From assembly GCF_029227915.1 (NCBI RefSeq), contig NC_079884.1:10416001-10480000 (forward strand): a stretch of DNA of 64,000 bases. The letters are read 5' to 3'. The position numbers and the translations under genes were made by a program. Source of the DNA: Hydractinia symbiolongicarpus. Lineage: Eukaryota; Cnidaria; Hydrozoa; Anthoathecata; Hydractiniidae. Below the pieces are notes generated by a model that worked only from the letters and a program-made list of their open reading frames with translations, searched no databases and had not been told where the DNA came from. Positions 40,955 through 53,221 of this stretch are shown here, one piece after another. Each line of letters opens with the position of its first letter. Within the stretch, counting starts at the first letter, position 1.

Positions 40955-40962
40955 CCAACACA

Positions 40963-40989
40963 CTATCGGAAATAAGGGAATTCCGATAG
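40963..40989 (+). terminator. Perfect 9-bp stem-loop just after the RLE LINE stop
   Basis: CTATCGGAA and TTCCGATAG pair around the loop ATAAGGGAA, 9 bases after the stop codon. It may be a 3'-end processing or RT-recognition signal of the retroelement; the class assigned here is a guess. Confidence 0.5.
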
Positions 40990-41446
40990 CCGAAATAGTA
41001 TTATATATATATTATATATTTTGAGCGGCGGTCTCTCGCTATAGAAATAGACCAAAACAAAATTATATAAAATAACGTATGTTTGAATTTTCAAGGTATC
41101 AAGCCGAATAAACGGATGATACTATGTAATTTTATAATTTCTAAGAATTATACTTTGTTTAAAAAAGAAAAAAAAAATCTACATCAATAAACTCATAGGG
41201 TTGTGTTTCGTTATGTTTTGATTTATTTGAAGTATTTAATATATTAATATTAGTAAAAACCTTGATGTTATGTTGTAATGGTAGTAGTTGGTGTGTCAAT
41301 GTAGATCCGACAAGAAAGTTCGCATATTTAATGTTGTTTTTTCTTTTTCGTGTACTGTTAATACAATCAGCAAAATCAACCCGTTTGTCAACCATCTTCT
41401 TGCAGTTTTAATATTCTTGAACTTATTTTACACAAACTATCATTAA

Positions 41447-42203
41447 TTATAGGGCCGTATAACGTTGTATGGATACCTTTTTGTCAACAATACTTTTTAC
41501 AGGGCTAAGCATAACAGGGTCTTTAAAAATTCTGTTTTTAATTGATACGCCCCATTGTCTGGTCTTGCTTGTGCACGAGATTTCTTCTGGAATTTTGTTT
41601 AAACCATTTAATGAATAGTCTGCTAGCTCAAGTAATAATGCCATTATGTGATTGCAGGACAAGAACACACAGCTGATACTACTGTACCATTCACTTTGTC
41701 AAGACATACTTTAATGTCTCAAAATTCTTTTTTCATGCTTGCTTTACATCTTGCTTTGACATAAAAAGCAAATGTAGTTGTTGATGTGAAAATGCTATCA
41801 GCAGATATGTATCGTTCATCCCTAAACTTTGTGCCACGCTCCAAAGTCTTAATAATTGTCACACCGTGTTGTTTACCACTATTTTGTCGATGCATTTCAA
41901 TTTCTTTTATCGTAAACGGTGGCATTCCCTCTATGTTTCCCCCACGCTTTTTCTTGAGTTTCATCGGAGACTAAATCTTTTTTTCCCCCAATGTTATTAA
42001 GCAAAATATCTCTCAAAGCATTGTCTTCCTCCGTGTTTATATAAATGCGAATTATGTTTACCAAGATTTGCCTCGTTTTCATGCACGCAATATTTTACAA
42101 AATACAAATTCGGGAAAGGTGTATTATTATTGGCTCCATCCTCGTGAGAAACTGAAACTCCCGTTTTGTGTATTGCTTTTAAAGTCACAGAATATCCTTT
42201 CAA
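41447..42203 (-). pseudogene. SWIM-type zinc finger protein remnant (YqaJ-associated family)
   Basis: Reading 5' to 3' on the minus strand: NTPFPNL, HENEANLGKHN, GGNIEGMPPFTIKEIEMH, FRDERYISADSI, FYVKARCKASMKKEF. A stop follows, then VCLDKVNGTVVSAVCSCPA, a frameshift with a small deletion, and CNHIMALLLELADYSL with EEISCTSKTRQWGV. CxCx(n)CxH (CSC ... CNH) is the SWIM motif. From recall of similar animal proteins, this arrangement commonly precedes a YqaJ-type exonuclease domain, which I do not see here. It has at least one stop and two frame changes, so it is dead. Confidence 0.72.
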
Positions 42204-44121
42204 ACAAGAAATTTTGGAAAAAAGAGCGTTCTGGAAGGAACTATTCCAGTTTTTTGCTAAAAACTAAGTCTCTGAAAAATGCTACGAATTAACAAATTTC
42301 GAAAATAATTTTTATTTATGTGACTTATATAACTTATTTATATAACTTGGAAACAAGGTGGTGACATCCGTCATTAAGGACAACCTGGAACCAATTTGGG
42401 TAAGTTTCCCAAGCCTGGGTCCCTGAATCCGTTTCTAAAGGGACGGGTTAATGACGTCATCAAAAACCTTTAAACCCCAATATCTCTTCGACAGTTTGCG
42501 AAAGGTACAAGTTCCGGCACATTGGTGATGGCAAAAGGTATACAAATTTCTGAGGAAAGTCTTTATGGTGCCTTGGGGAACTTTGCTGACGTCCGCAATA
42601 TTTTTAAAATTTTGCATTACCTTAATAGTTCGTCAAAAGTGGATGATCACATACATTTTAATCACCAGCGTGTAGAACTTTACACAGTAGATGCAACGTG
42701 TAAACAAAATACTGAAAAAAGAAATAGTGTTTGACGTAGCCTTGCTGACGTCAGCAAAATTTTTAAATATATAATATATCTCCTAAAATTTTCTTCTAAA
42801 ATGTAGATGTTCATATACAATATTTTGATCTGAGTTTCAAGCTCTTCACATGCTACGCGGGTGACAAAAATTCTAAAAAATTTTTTTATATATTTATATG
42901 AACTTGACAGTGCCTTTCCTCTGCTTAAGTCTTTTTCTCAGGTTTTATCGATCAGTCTTTTCAATAATAGCGGTATTTTGACTGTTTATCCGCGATAAGC
43001 GCGTCCTGTTAAGGAAACACGAATTTCTTATATCTGTACGTAATACCCAATGCGATATATTTTTACCGACTTTGTTTTGATCGCGTGTGTGTAGCAGTTA
43101 ATTGCAACGCCTGATTTTTTTGAAAAACCAATCCGAGATTTTTGCGGCCACCACGAAGGGATGTGTAAATCAGAGAGTAGTGTTATTACGGCCATTTTGA
43201 AAGCTGTGTGGCGTTGACGTTGGTAAGTTTGTTTTTGTCTTCTGAAAGCTGTTCATTTTTGTGATTTTATGTTTTTACATGTTAAGGTGAACATGCTGTT
43301 TGTATTGTTCATCCTCTAGTATTTACGCTGGTTTTGAAATAGGTTGCGAGTTTACAGAGGCAGTGAATAACGAAAAATAACTTTCGGCATGTGTTATAAA
43401 GTCGATGTCTGTCAGTCTTTACTGTCGCGTGATATCTGATGATATCAACATAAATGAAAAACAAAAAGTAGCGTCCCTTTTAAAAATGCTGTCCTACGTT
43501 TCTTGTGTTGATACTTTTATACCATATCGTGCAGTAAATATTATTATAGATTTTAGATTTGCATGTTAAGCAGGTAGGGTTACTCGCTCGTTTGTACTGG
43601 AATTTTGTTAGCATATACAATTCTATTGTCAAACGGTTGCAGATGTAATTATTAGGTATTCAAAACACTCTCTAAATCGTCTTCCACGCAACGATTCCAT
43701 TAATTCACTTTTGTATTTTGCATCTTTTGTAAAAATAATTCATTTATTCAATTCATTCCATTGAAATACAACCAGGACAGTTATCTCCATTTGTCTTGCA
43801 ATCCAGCTGAGTTTGTCAGTAATTTCTTCAAATTATGGTAAACAAATTCAACAAGTTAGGAAATTTTCTGTCAAGTCTAGCAACTCAAGCAAAAACCACA
43901 ACGCCCCAATTAAAACTTATCAAAAGTCATTTCCACAAGTTACCAAGCATCTGCTTCTTTTTACATACATCTAGAAGAGGCCCCATTAGATATGTTGCTT
44001 GGATCATGCGTGCAGTTTAAGCGAATACTTCAAGAATAGAGAGTAAGGATTCTACCAACACACGCGCTTTTTTCATGATGTTTTTCACGGGTACACTCAT
44101 AAGTGTACCACTGCATATCAC
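42204..44121. other. Interior of the inverted-repeat segment, no gene resolved
   Basis: Includes GACGTCATCAAAAACC and a block at about 43012-43075 similar to 3630-3690. The frame at 43835-44020 (plus) has no recognisable domain. Confidence 0.35.
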
Positions 44122-44325
44122 TCAAATCCCATTCTTGATTTCGCAAGCGTGAATACGTCGATTTGGGAACAGTTTAACGGCTTCATCCATTAGATAAAAA
44201 GTTCCGTTAGATTGATGAGTCAAGCACATTTCATTTTCTATCTGCAATTGTCCATTCACCAATGGAACTACTCGAAAGAATTGTGTGTCTGGGCAACGAA
44301 AACTGATTGAATTGACAGCAAGACA
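44122..44325 (-). pseudogene. Unidentified 67-codon coding-like remnant
   Basis: An open stretch without an early Met, bounded by stops, reads smoothly with mixed composition: FRCPDTQFFRVVPLVNG, MCLTHQSNGTFYLMDEAVKL, FPNRRIHACEIKNG. It looks like real protein rather than AT noise and may be part of the large element, but I do not recognise the family. Confidence 0.4.
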
Positions 44326-45204
44326 TCAGTATTTGGCAATTTTACGTAGAATTTAAAATATGTACTTCTCTACGAACTTCTGTCTTTGTTTTACTCGCCT
44401 TCCTTAGTTAAATTCGAAGTGAAAAAATTTAGTTTCCTCAAAAAATTATTTTTTCTAAATTCTAACCAAAACATTATTAGGTAAAAATAAAAACTGTATG
44501 TATTAATTTTCCGTATGCCACAGCCCAGCTCAAAATCTGAATAAACTTATATTTTAAGTTAAGAACATCAATTCAACGAAACAAGAGAAACAGAGATAAT
44601 ATAGTCTAGTATTCGATTCGGATCTTTTTCTTCGGAAAATTTGTTTTCAGTCCCTAAATTTAACGAAACAAGGCAAACGGTGTGGGAAATCTCTTCTTAA
44701 CCCTCAGGTTACTATTTTTTGAAAATTCCCAATTTACAAAACAAAGCTAATGTTTAATTATAATGATCGATCTAAAGCGTGTTCCAAACGGCCCAACCTC
44801 GTGTCTATGGATGGCTTCTTGATCTAGAAATTCTCTCCCTGCTTTGCAATCGCCTAGTTTACAAATATAAGCTGGTTTTCATTGAGGTTGAAACCATTTT
44901 ATTTGATTGGTCTCCTTTAGGACATCTAATATGCCATTAAGGGAAGCACCTTCGTCCCCAGGGTTTTTTGACTTCTTGATATAAAAGATGACGTCGAAAA
45001 ATGTTCAGGGGGAGAGTAATTGTCCAAGAGATTGTTTATATAGGTGTATCGATGGGCATTAAGCACTAGCTACTGGTTGTTCAGTGTATAGTATAACTTC
45101 TGTCATGAGATTGGTTTGCTTTAAACTTTAAGGTGTTATTTCGTGAGAGGATTATTTAGGACTTTTAATAATATCTATTCGTGGGAGGATGCTTGTCCAA
45201 AAAT

Positions 45205-45450
45205 ATTAGAGTATTATGAAGGAATTATGTAGTATTATGCGATATTACGTTGGTTATGGCCTATCGACAGAAAAAATATGTATTTGTTATGTAGCGATAG
45301 AGAGGATGTCGGATAATGAGGGTTCATCTGTCGGGTCCATTTGGTTGGAGTACCATCAATGAATATCTGTCGGACTTTTTATATCGATAAAGTATGAAGG
45401 GGGTGCTAATTATGTTGTACGTCGTGTGTGGACCGGGCGCCTTGCTAAAT
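45205..45450 (-). repeat. Right long inverted repeat of the 9.1-kb segment
   Basis: Reverse complement of 36302-36540 with small differences, ending outward in TGCTAAAT. Only one copy of the ~85-110 bp internal unit is present on this side, versus three on the left. Confidence 0.85.
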
Positions 45451-48400
45451 GGAGTCGTTGCCAGTAGTGTAGTATGTATCGTTCTCACTGCATTTAGGCC
45501 TTTCTATTATAAGGAGGTGTGTCAAAGATAGCGACAGCAGGAAAGTTAAAATTGGTTGGGAATTTGATTTGATCAGCTAGCGAAAAGTCACACAAGTACT
45601 GCAAAATACATTGGAAATGGGTAATCGGGAGAAACAAAGAATAGTTAACGATTTTGACGAGGTACCTTGATAATGTGTAACTCTTTGTTCTTGCCTGTAT
45701 AGCTAGCTATAGTTAGCCATTTTAACCCTATTTCCCATGCTAAAAAACCCTAGTTTGCCAGACTGTTTATGTGCAACAAAATCTGATTAAAACGAACAAT
45801 TGCTCCCCTTTTGTAGTACTGCAGCTCCCAAAAGTAAGGTAATTGTCTCCACAAAATCAGATACCTTTTGTACAAAGGTGCTGTGTATATAAAAAGTACA
45901 GCCCTTTTCATAGGAGTAAGCATTTTACCAATTTTATTATATACGAAAAAAAAGCAAACAGAAAAAGACTTTTACCATTGGCATTATTGGTTTAATTTGC
46001 CTGTTAATAAAGTCACACAACTCTGTGTACTTTGTAGGTTGTTTTTTTATTGTGTCGTTGGAATTAGTAATGCGCTTTTTTTCTTTAAAAAGAATTTAGA
46101 CAAGATCTTTTGGAAAAAATCTGCAAAAAAGAATTTTTAAAGTTGCTTGCGCTCACTCTTAACAATAATTGGGCTGGAAAGGGGAGACTTTAGGCCCTTC
46201 CCCCAACTGACTTTTCTGCAATAACTTCTAAAGCAAAATTGTTTTAGAGGTTAAAATTTGGTGACATTCCATTATTTCTAGTTAGCTTAAGGACAGTCAA
46301 AATTTTTTTTAGTGTGTCATCATGTCAGTGGCTAAGTTGAAATATCCTTGATATTTTAGCCTTTTTAAGTCGCATTCACTTGTACATATAAATTTTCACG
46401 TAAAGTTTTTACATAAGAAATCTTTGCTTAGGCAAGATTTTGTTCAGCAAACATGTTTTAAAAAGAGATCACGAGTTAGAAGTCTTGATAGAACTTGCAG
46501 TTGTGCCTTTGTCTCAACAATTCTTTCTGCAAAACAAAGCTCTTCCTATGAAGACATTTTGATTATATTTTGTTTTTATTTTTATTCAAATTTTTGTATT
46601 GTAGACCTTTGAAAATCGAATTGAATGTGATTGAAGTAAAAAGAAATATATTGGCCACTTTTAGATTAGTCAGCCCTCGAAATTAGCGTCGGCAATCGCA
46701 ATTGCTGGCGTGGTTTCATTTCGCGACAGCAAAAAAATGCCAAGGCTGTTCCGATCCACTTGCCTAATGTGTTCTCCGACTTTCTAACTAAACAGCCCAC
46801 TAATGTTAAATAAATTGTCTATTATTGCTTCACTCTCTTGCGTCAAAATTATTGCCGAAGGGTTGACGCTGCAAATGACTATGTTGTCTGCAATTTATTG
46901 CCGGCGGGTTTTTGGGCTAATTTCGAGGGCTGTTAGTATAATATCGTATAAAGAATCAAACAATGCATAATTCATTCATCTTGGTTACTGAGCCTTCACC
47001 GACTGTCAGTTTGTTTTCAGAATATACATATACATATATATATAATATATATAATATACATCTAGATAACAGGGAAAAAGTCATTAGAAAAATCACTTAA
47101 CTTATTTATTTTTAATCTGGATTGTCTTGGTTGCAACAATCTCTTAATCAAGTTTTGCAGAAATTATAAATAGGAGAGACATGCCTATCTAAAAGTGGCA
47201 AGCGATTAGTATCATGCTGGCTCAGTCGCACCCAACTCTGAGAAATGTAAAATAGCTGAGCCATTAACTGATCTCCCATTTTAAGTAGGCTAAGTCCTTT
47301 ATAAAACAACCAAAACCAAAAAGACAAGGTGTATTTGCTTGTTTGCTGTAGATATTTTTCTTCCAGGACTGGTACGAGCAAAAAAAACAACCTCTATTGA
47401 TTGAATTTTGATTTAATTCTGCATTTCTTTCTTTCCACGCAAGTTTCTTTTCTTTTAAGTGTTTTTTTCTTAAAAAAACAGATCTATAAAGCACTAAAAC
47501 TGTGTGTTGTATCCTGTTATCTATAAAAGGATTACTTTTAATGCTGATTTTTTTTTACTTGGCCAATATTTGCAAACATTTTGCAGAAGTTAATCCTGCA
47601 AGATTCCACAAACAAGATCCAACAAACTTACTTCTGAGGACACTATCCATAAAAACGTAAAACATTTTGCTATGTCTTATAAACTTGCACACAAAGATGA
47701 TATGCAAGGTGTCACCACATTTTGAAAAAAACACATGAATTTGATTTTTTTTTATTTAATTGGGCGACAGCATTAACAGCAATAGCAACTATAAAATCCA
47801 ATGAAAAGAAAGTCAGCATCAATTAATTTTCTCTTAAAATTTCTTCAGTTAAGGCAGAAAATTCTAAAAGAGGTTGACTATAATGTAACACCTAAAAGCA
47901 CACTAAAAACACTTCATGTGTGCTTTGCTGCACATGTGTGAAAATCTTCATATAAAAACCTGAAACACACCATGGCACTGCTTAATTAAATGTGTTACTC
48001 TTATCATCTAATTACTCAGTTACAATTAATTAAAGTATTTTCCTGATTGATTTATACAAAATAGACTTGCTGTTCCTTTTAATTGTACTGGTTTGTTCTA
48101 AGTGATGGGTGGTAACAGGACAGAAAATCAGCTTGCAGAGTGTATTTCGTGTTTAGCCAGAAGCTGTCCCCCACAACTATTTTAATTTTTTTCATTGGGT
48201 GTAAAGAAAAGCTAAAAAGTCTTGGAAACGAGTCTAATAAAAATGTCAAGTATAAACTGCAAAATTAATGCCTTATAGATTAGTCTATTAATTTTATAGA
48301 TGAATTTCTTTGTTTTAGCCAGTCTCAAAGTCTCAAAACAATGCCACTAGGTGAAACAAGGTCTCATGTAATCTATTTCTTCACACAAGGACATCATTAG

Positions 48401-49905
48401 CTAAGAATGTGAACCAGAAGGTGCCAATCTAGTTACACTCAGTATTAGTGAAAGGCTTCAACAACAATTCTATGACAAACGATCTACTGTAAAAAAAACC
48501 TTTGTTTAGCAAGCTTTTTTTGCCACTGAAAATGTGTATGGAAAAAAAATTACTTTACATGTAAAAACCTTTGCAAAATAATGTTTCACGATTTCACAAT
48601 GTTTAGGCAAAACAGTTCCACAATAGATTTGATTTTTATAAATCAGGAAAGTTCATTCTTGCAATATATTTGTTATCACCAAATTGCGAAAGTTTATTTT
48701 TGTAAAAAAAAAAAAGGCAAGGAATATCTTGCTTTAAGATTGATGAAGGAAATCGATTAGAAGCGATATGCATACTCACATTCAAGAAAAAAGCAGTGGG
48801 CTACTCACACAAAGCAGCCAATGTTGATGGCAGAAATGCTTTTGATGCATTTGAAAGTTCTTAAGCCTTTTTTTCACTTCAATGGCATTTGTAAGTAATT
48901 TTTTTAATAATACAAAGTTCATTTTTTCGGTAAACTCATAAATTTGAAAAAGTTAATTCTTGTGAAAAATCTAAAATTATGAAGTATTAAATGTAACAAA
49001 TTAAACATTCAGTTAATCGTGAAAACATTTCTGTGATGCCTGTTTAAATTTTCATGGATATCCATAGATATTTTTTTAAAAAAGCTTCGACAGAGAAAAC
49101 TCTGATGCAGGATATGGACATCATTGTATATGATACATACACAGCCCATTGTAAAACAAGAACCATTAATACAATATCGATTTTCTTTGACTGCTATTTT
49201 TCTTCTTTTTTTTTTTAAGGTACTAGAAGAAAAATTGTTATTAATTAATAAATGGCGCTTTCTTCTTCAATACAAGCTCTTTCTTTTCCCATGACACAAC
49301 AAAAATATCAAATCTTTTCCAGTTTGGGAAGATGTATAGAGCCAAGTAAGAATGTACAGCATCTGTTTTTAAGAACCCTAAATAAAAATGCAGGAATTGT
49401 TGGCTGTTTTTCAGTTTTCTTATAATTCTTATTTGCTTCATTTCTTCCAAATGATGACTATGATCCATGTTGCTAACAACAAACATTTTTTTTAATGTGG
49501 ACTGTTCACAACCTTAAAAAAGAAATCAAATATTAATGAATACGTGTTTAAAATAAAAAGTTAAAATATGAATATCATATCACTCAGTGTTACTGCTATT
49601 TGAAGTTTAAATCAAAGAATGATGAATGCAACTCTCTATTTCATTTACCAGGTGCAATTTTGTTTTTACATGTAATTTTATAAGCTATATCACAAGCACA
49701 GATGATATATATTAAACATTGCACACTTTTATTTTTAATTTTTAATTTATTTTTATTCTGTGATTTAAGTTGTTTTTCTTTCATACAGTGATATAACTTG
49801 TTTTAATTTAAGTCCTTCAATTTTTCTTTGTTTTCTTGTTAAACTAGGTGAAATTTTAACTTTGAAAATGAATACTTATCTAACTGTTTACGTCTTGTGT
49901 TTTAG
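45451..49905. other. Intergenic upstream of TMEM117
   Basis: Contains the MITE at 46671-46932 and an AT dinucleotide patch at 47025-47060. No other coding sequence recognised; a 5' exon of TMEM117 may be here but cannot be located. Confidence 0.4.
46671..46932. mobile_element. 262-bp MITE with CAGCCCTCGAAATTAGC ends
   Basis: Perfect 17-bp terminal inverted repeats CAGCCCTCGAAATTAGC, flanked by the 5-bp direct repeat TTAGT (46666-46670 and 46933-46937). It is non-coding. Shares CAG termini and a 5-bp duplication with the 942-bp element at 18317. Confidence 0.88.
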
Positions 49906-52900
49906 GAGGATGGCGGAAGATTAATGATGCGAGCTCAGCGATCAAAACGACTGCAACGTTTTCGACATTATTACCAACACCCATATTTTCGAATATTTGT
50001 CTCATATTTCGTGACAATATGTAATTTCTGGATTTATGCGGAGGATCCTGTTGCACACAGCAAATCAAGATGTGAAATACCCGTTGTTGGAAGTACATTT
50101 TCTTTTGTTGCTACGAAGTATGTCTCTTCTTATAAATTTTATAAATGCTTGGAAATGTCAAATTACATTCTTCGAAATTTCTCTTTAAAGCTGTTACTTA
50201 CACTAAAAAAAGTTTTCTAAACACACTATTTTAATGCACCTGCATTTTTTTTTTTATTTTTTTTTCTTAAACGAATTTACAACTGCTTTGTAAAATTTGT
50301 TTACTGCACTAGATATAATTTTATGCCTTATCAAATAACATTTTCATTTTTACAGGTATCCACCAAATGGATTTTCTGCACTAAAGGTTTTTCTTTGGTT
50401 GGTTGCATTGATTACTGGTGTAGTTTTTGGAAAGCTTGTCATCCATCACCTCTTACTGAAGAGACTTTTTAAGCTCTCCATGTTTTCAAATGATCAGGGC
50501 TCATGGCTGATTTCTTTTCTGACCACAGTATTATCGTTGCTCATCTTCTCCTTTATATATAACGGATTCCTTTCCTTGGACAGTGATATGAGTGCATATA
50601 AAATAACGGGCTACATTGGTGCTGCAAACCACACATTCATGAGAGCTGCTGCTTTGGGAACGTGGTTTGGAGATTTCATCACTGCTTGGATGGTTACAGA
50701 CATGATGTTGCAGGTAGATTTTTTGTTTGAATACAACTGCAGTTTATGGGAACTCGAGGTATAAAATGATGTTGGACTTGTAATATAGAGCTTAAAGAGT
50801 TAGTTAACAAGTCTTTTTAAGCTTATTAAAAATCTCTTTTTGTTCTGAAGATATTTACATTTAAAGAATTTCAGATTTAATTGTGCTGCATAAAATACGA
50901 TGTCATATTTAAGTAATAGCAAATTTTGATATTTTAAATCATCAGTTATTTTAGACTTGTTTAGGGATGTGCATTCATACATTATCAATGCATATAAATA
51001 TATAAAGGTTAAATTGATTAAAATAGAATGTTGTCTCAAAATGACACTCGTTTACTTATCCTGCACTCAGGATCAAAATGAAACTTGTTATTTTTTTTGT
51101 TTTATCTCAGATGTCATCCCCATTTTTCGATTTTATCTTTTTTTGTTCTACAAATCTTACTTATGGAGTTTTTCCGTAAAGGGGGGTGGTGTCAAAATAT
51201 CTTTGACATGTCAAATCCATTTTGGCATTGATCTTCATATTTTGTTCCTTTTTATTTTTTATATACATTCTGTACAAGGTTTTTGCTTTATTTTTTATGT
51301 TCTATGAAAGTATTTATTTTATTCAGTTTCATATGCCCAAATTTTAGGAAATCTCAGTCTATACTTATAAACTTATCAAAACTCGAACCTATCACAATTC
51401 GAAATTTTTTTTGCAGATCCAATGTTCTCACAGGGTTTCTTCATCAATTTATTTACCACGAAGTCCTTCTTGTGTTACTTTAAGACGCCACTTTTTATTT
51501 TGATTGCAGGATAACACGAAGTATGAAAACTGGATACCAAAATTTCGTGCATGGTGGAAGAAGGGTTTACGCCGTGTTTACTTATTTTGGACGTTTTCTA
51601 TCGTCTTGTCCATCATAGTCATCACAGCTGTTTGCACTCATTACATCAACTGGGATAAATTTAATCGTGACGTTATATATACTAATGAGTTGGGGCGCGC
51701 CTTCCTTGCTTCGTTCATCCTGGTGATGGATTTCACGATTGTCATGCAGGTAAATGTTATGTTCAAAACAAAAGTTATGTTCCACCCATTCCCGAATGTG
51801 CTGTGTGCATTTGCTTATATGTACCCTGTATATCTGCTATACTGTGGTGTATATATGTATATCTGCTATACTGTGGTGTATATATGTATATCTGCTATAC
51901 TGTGGTGTATATATGTATATCTGCTATACTGTGGTGTATATGAGTATATCTGCTATATGTTCTGTGTCCATCTGCTACACGTTCTGTGTATATCTGCTAT
52001 ATATTGTATATCTGCTATATTGTATATTTGCTATATGTTCTGTATACATCTGCTATATATTGTATATTTGCTATATGTTCTGTATACATCTGCTATATAT
52101 TATATATTTGCTACATGTTCTGTGTATATCTGTCTGTCTTTGTATTTTCTGTTCTAAATGCGCGAAAATGTCTTCTCGCGAAATATACCATCATAGATAT
52201 TAATCTCGTTAACCGGTTAAATAAGGTAGAAATGAAAAGATATCATAGCAAACTCCCTTGAATATAAAAAGATTCTGTTCTGTAATCATCATTGATCACA
52301 ATCGCATTTTTAGACTGTTAAGGCTTTTGCTACTAGTATTTGTATCATGATCGTTTTTCTTCTCTCTTATCGCGAAAATTGATCTCCGCGAAGTATTTGT
52401 AAACACCTGACTGCATTTGTAAACTCTCTTCCCTCAAGGTATACTGTCCACCTGTATACTTTTTTTGTGTTTTACCAACACCGTAATTTGTTGAAAAAAT
52501 GTTTTTGTTTTAGGACTGGGACTTCCCGTTATTTCAAACAAATTTGGATGTGAAATTACCTGGTTTAAACACAGCTCACATAAACTTTCGTATACCAGAC
52601 TGCTTGCGTCGAGAACACTGGACAATAACAGTCACTGGGAAATGGTTTAATTATGGTATTTTGTTTTTTGTCATGTTGTTAGATTTAAATATGTGGAAAA
52701 ATCAGATCTTTTACACACCACTGACGTTTGGCCAGTATACTGGAGAGGATGATCACATCTATAGTGTGTATGACGAGTTCAGTTTAAATCATTACATGAA
52801 CAAAACTATATATTCGTACGCCTGGAGGAACTCAACTATAAATCCGATAACCAACGCAACTTATATAAGTGCCGACCATCGAACAAACTCGAGATATAGA

Positions 52901-53221
52901 GGGTATGCGCTTGCTCTGCGTGGTTTGGCTTTCATCCCTTCCTTGATAGTATTTATCATGTTTGGAGTTTTAATTTATATCTTCGGACGTGAGGGCACGG
53001 AGCAGTATGAGAATGCTGAGTTTAAAAAACGTGGTGTCTCGCTTACTAGTGTTCAAATTCGTCGCGATAGGGTAGACAAAGTAGACGGGGAAGAAAATGA
53101 AGGAAAAGCTGAGGAAAGCGAGCCTTCTGAGTCCACTGTCGAGAAACCACAGCAAAGTAACAATTATGGCGCCACGGCAACAAACGAAGCCATGACTGTA
53201 ACAAAGGTCGATGTGGATTAG
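49906..53221 (+). CDS. TMEM117: Transmembrane protein 117 (TMEM117), 4 coding exons
   Basis: Exons: 49906-50117 (coding from ATG 49924), 50356-50713, 51510-51749 and 52514-53221; phases 2,0,0, about 499 residues from that ATG (human 514). Family blocks run the whole length: RHYYQHPYFR, AEDPVAHS, TFSFVATKYPP, GTWFGDFITAWMVTDMMLQ, FRAWWKKG, RAFLASFILVMDFTIVMQDWDFP, VKLPGLNTAH, TGKWFNYGI and LDLNMWKNQIFY. Seven to eight hydrophobic segments. The protein is a multi-pass membrane protein linked to ER-stress cell death in human cells; its biochemical role is not defined. Exon 1 follows an acceptor (GTGTTTTAG), so an upstream exon, untranslated or adding residues, is likely. The acidic C-terminal tail (KVDGEENEGKAEESEPSES) is less conserved. 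AATAAA at 53336-53341 is a plausible poly(A) signal. Confidence 0.95.
51827..52130 (+). repeat. Tandem repeat array in TMEM117 intron 3
   Basis: A ~29-base unit (TATATCTGCTATACTGTGGTG...) is repeated about four times, then grades into ~25-base variants (TCTGCTATATGTTCTGTGTA). It creates long Tyr/Cys-rich false frames. Confidence 0.9.

Larger units (their letters stand above)
36302..45450. mobile_element. About 9.1-kb segment bounded by long inverted repeats; putative large DNA transposon
   Basis: Left arm 36302-36540 and right arm 45205-45450 are reverse complements over about 230 bp, including an exact run of about 44 bases (left 36442-36485). The outer shared block is ATTTAGCA. Inside are degenerate THAP (37190-37515, plus) and SWIM-domain (41447-42203, minus) coding remnants and a nested RLE LINE. 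THAP and SWIM zinc fingers both occur in transposase-related proteins. I cannot fix the exact ends or a target duplication, nor the superfamily. Without the nested LINE the segment is about 6 kb. Confidence 0.6.

Noticed and set aside
51827-52130. CRISPR-like array
   Set aside because: Head-to-tail repeat without unique spacers, inside an intron of an animal gene.
51754-52261. Tyr/Cys-rich frames in TMEM117 intron 3
   Set aside because: Products of the tandem repeat, located after a used splice donor at 51749/51750.
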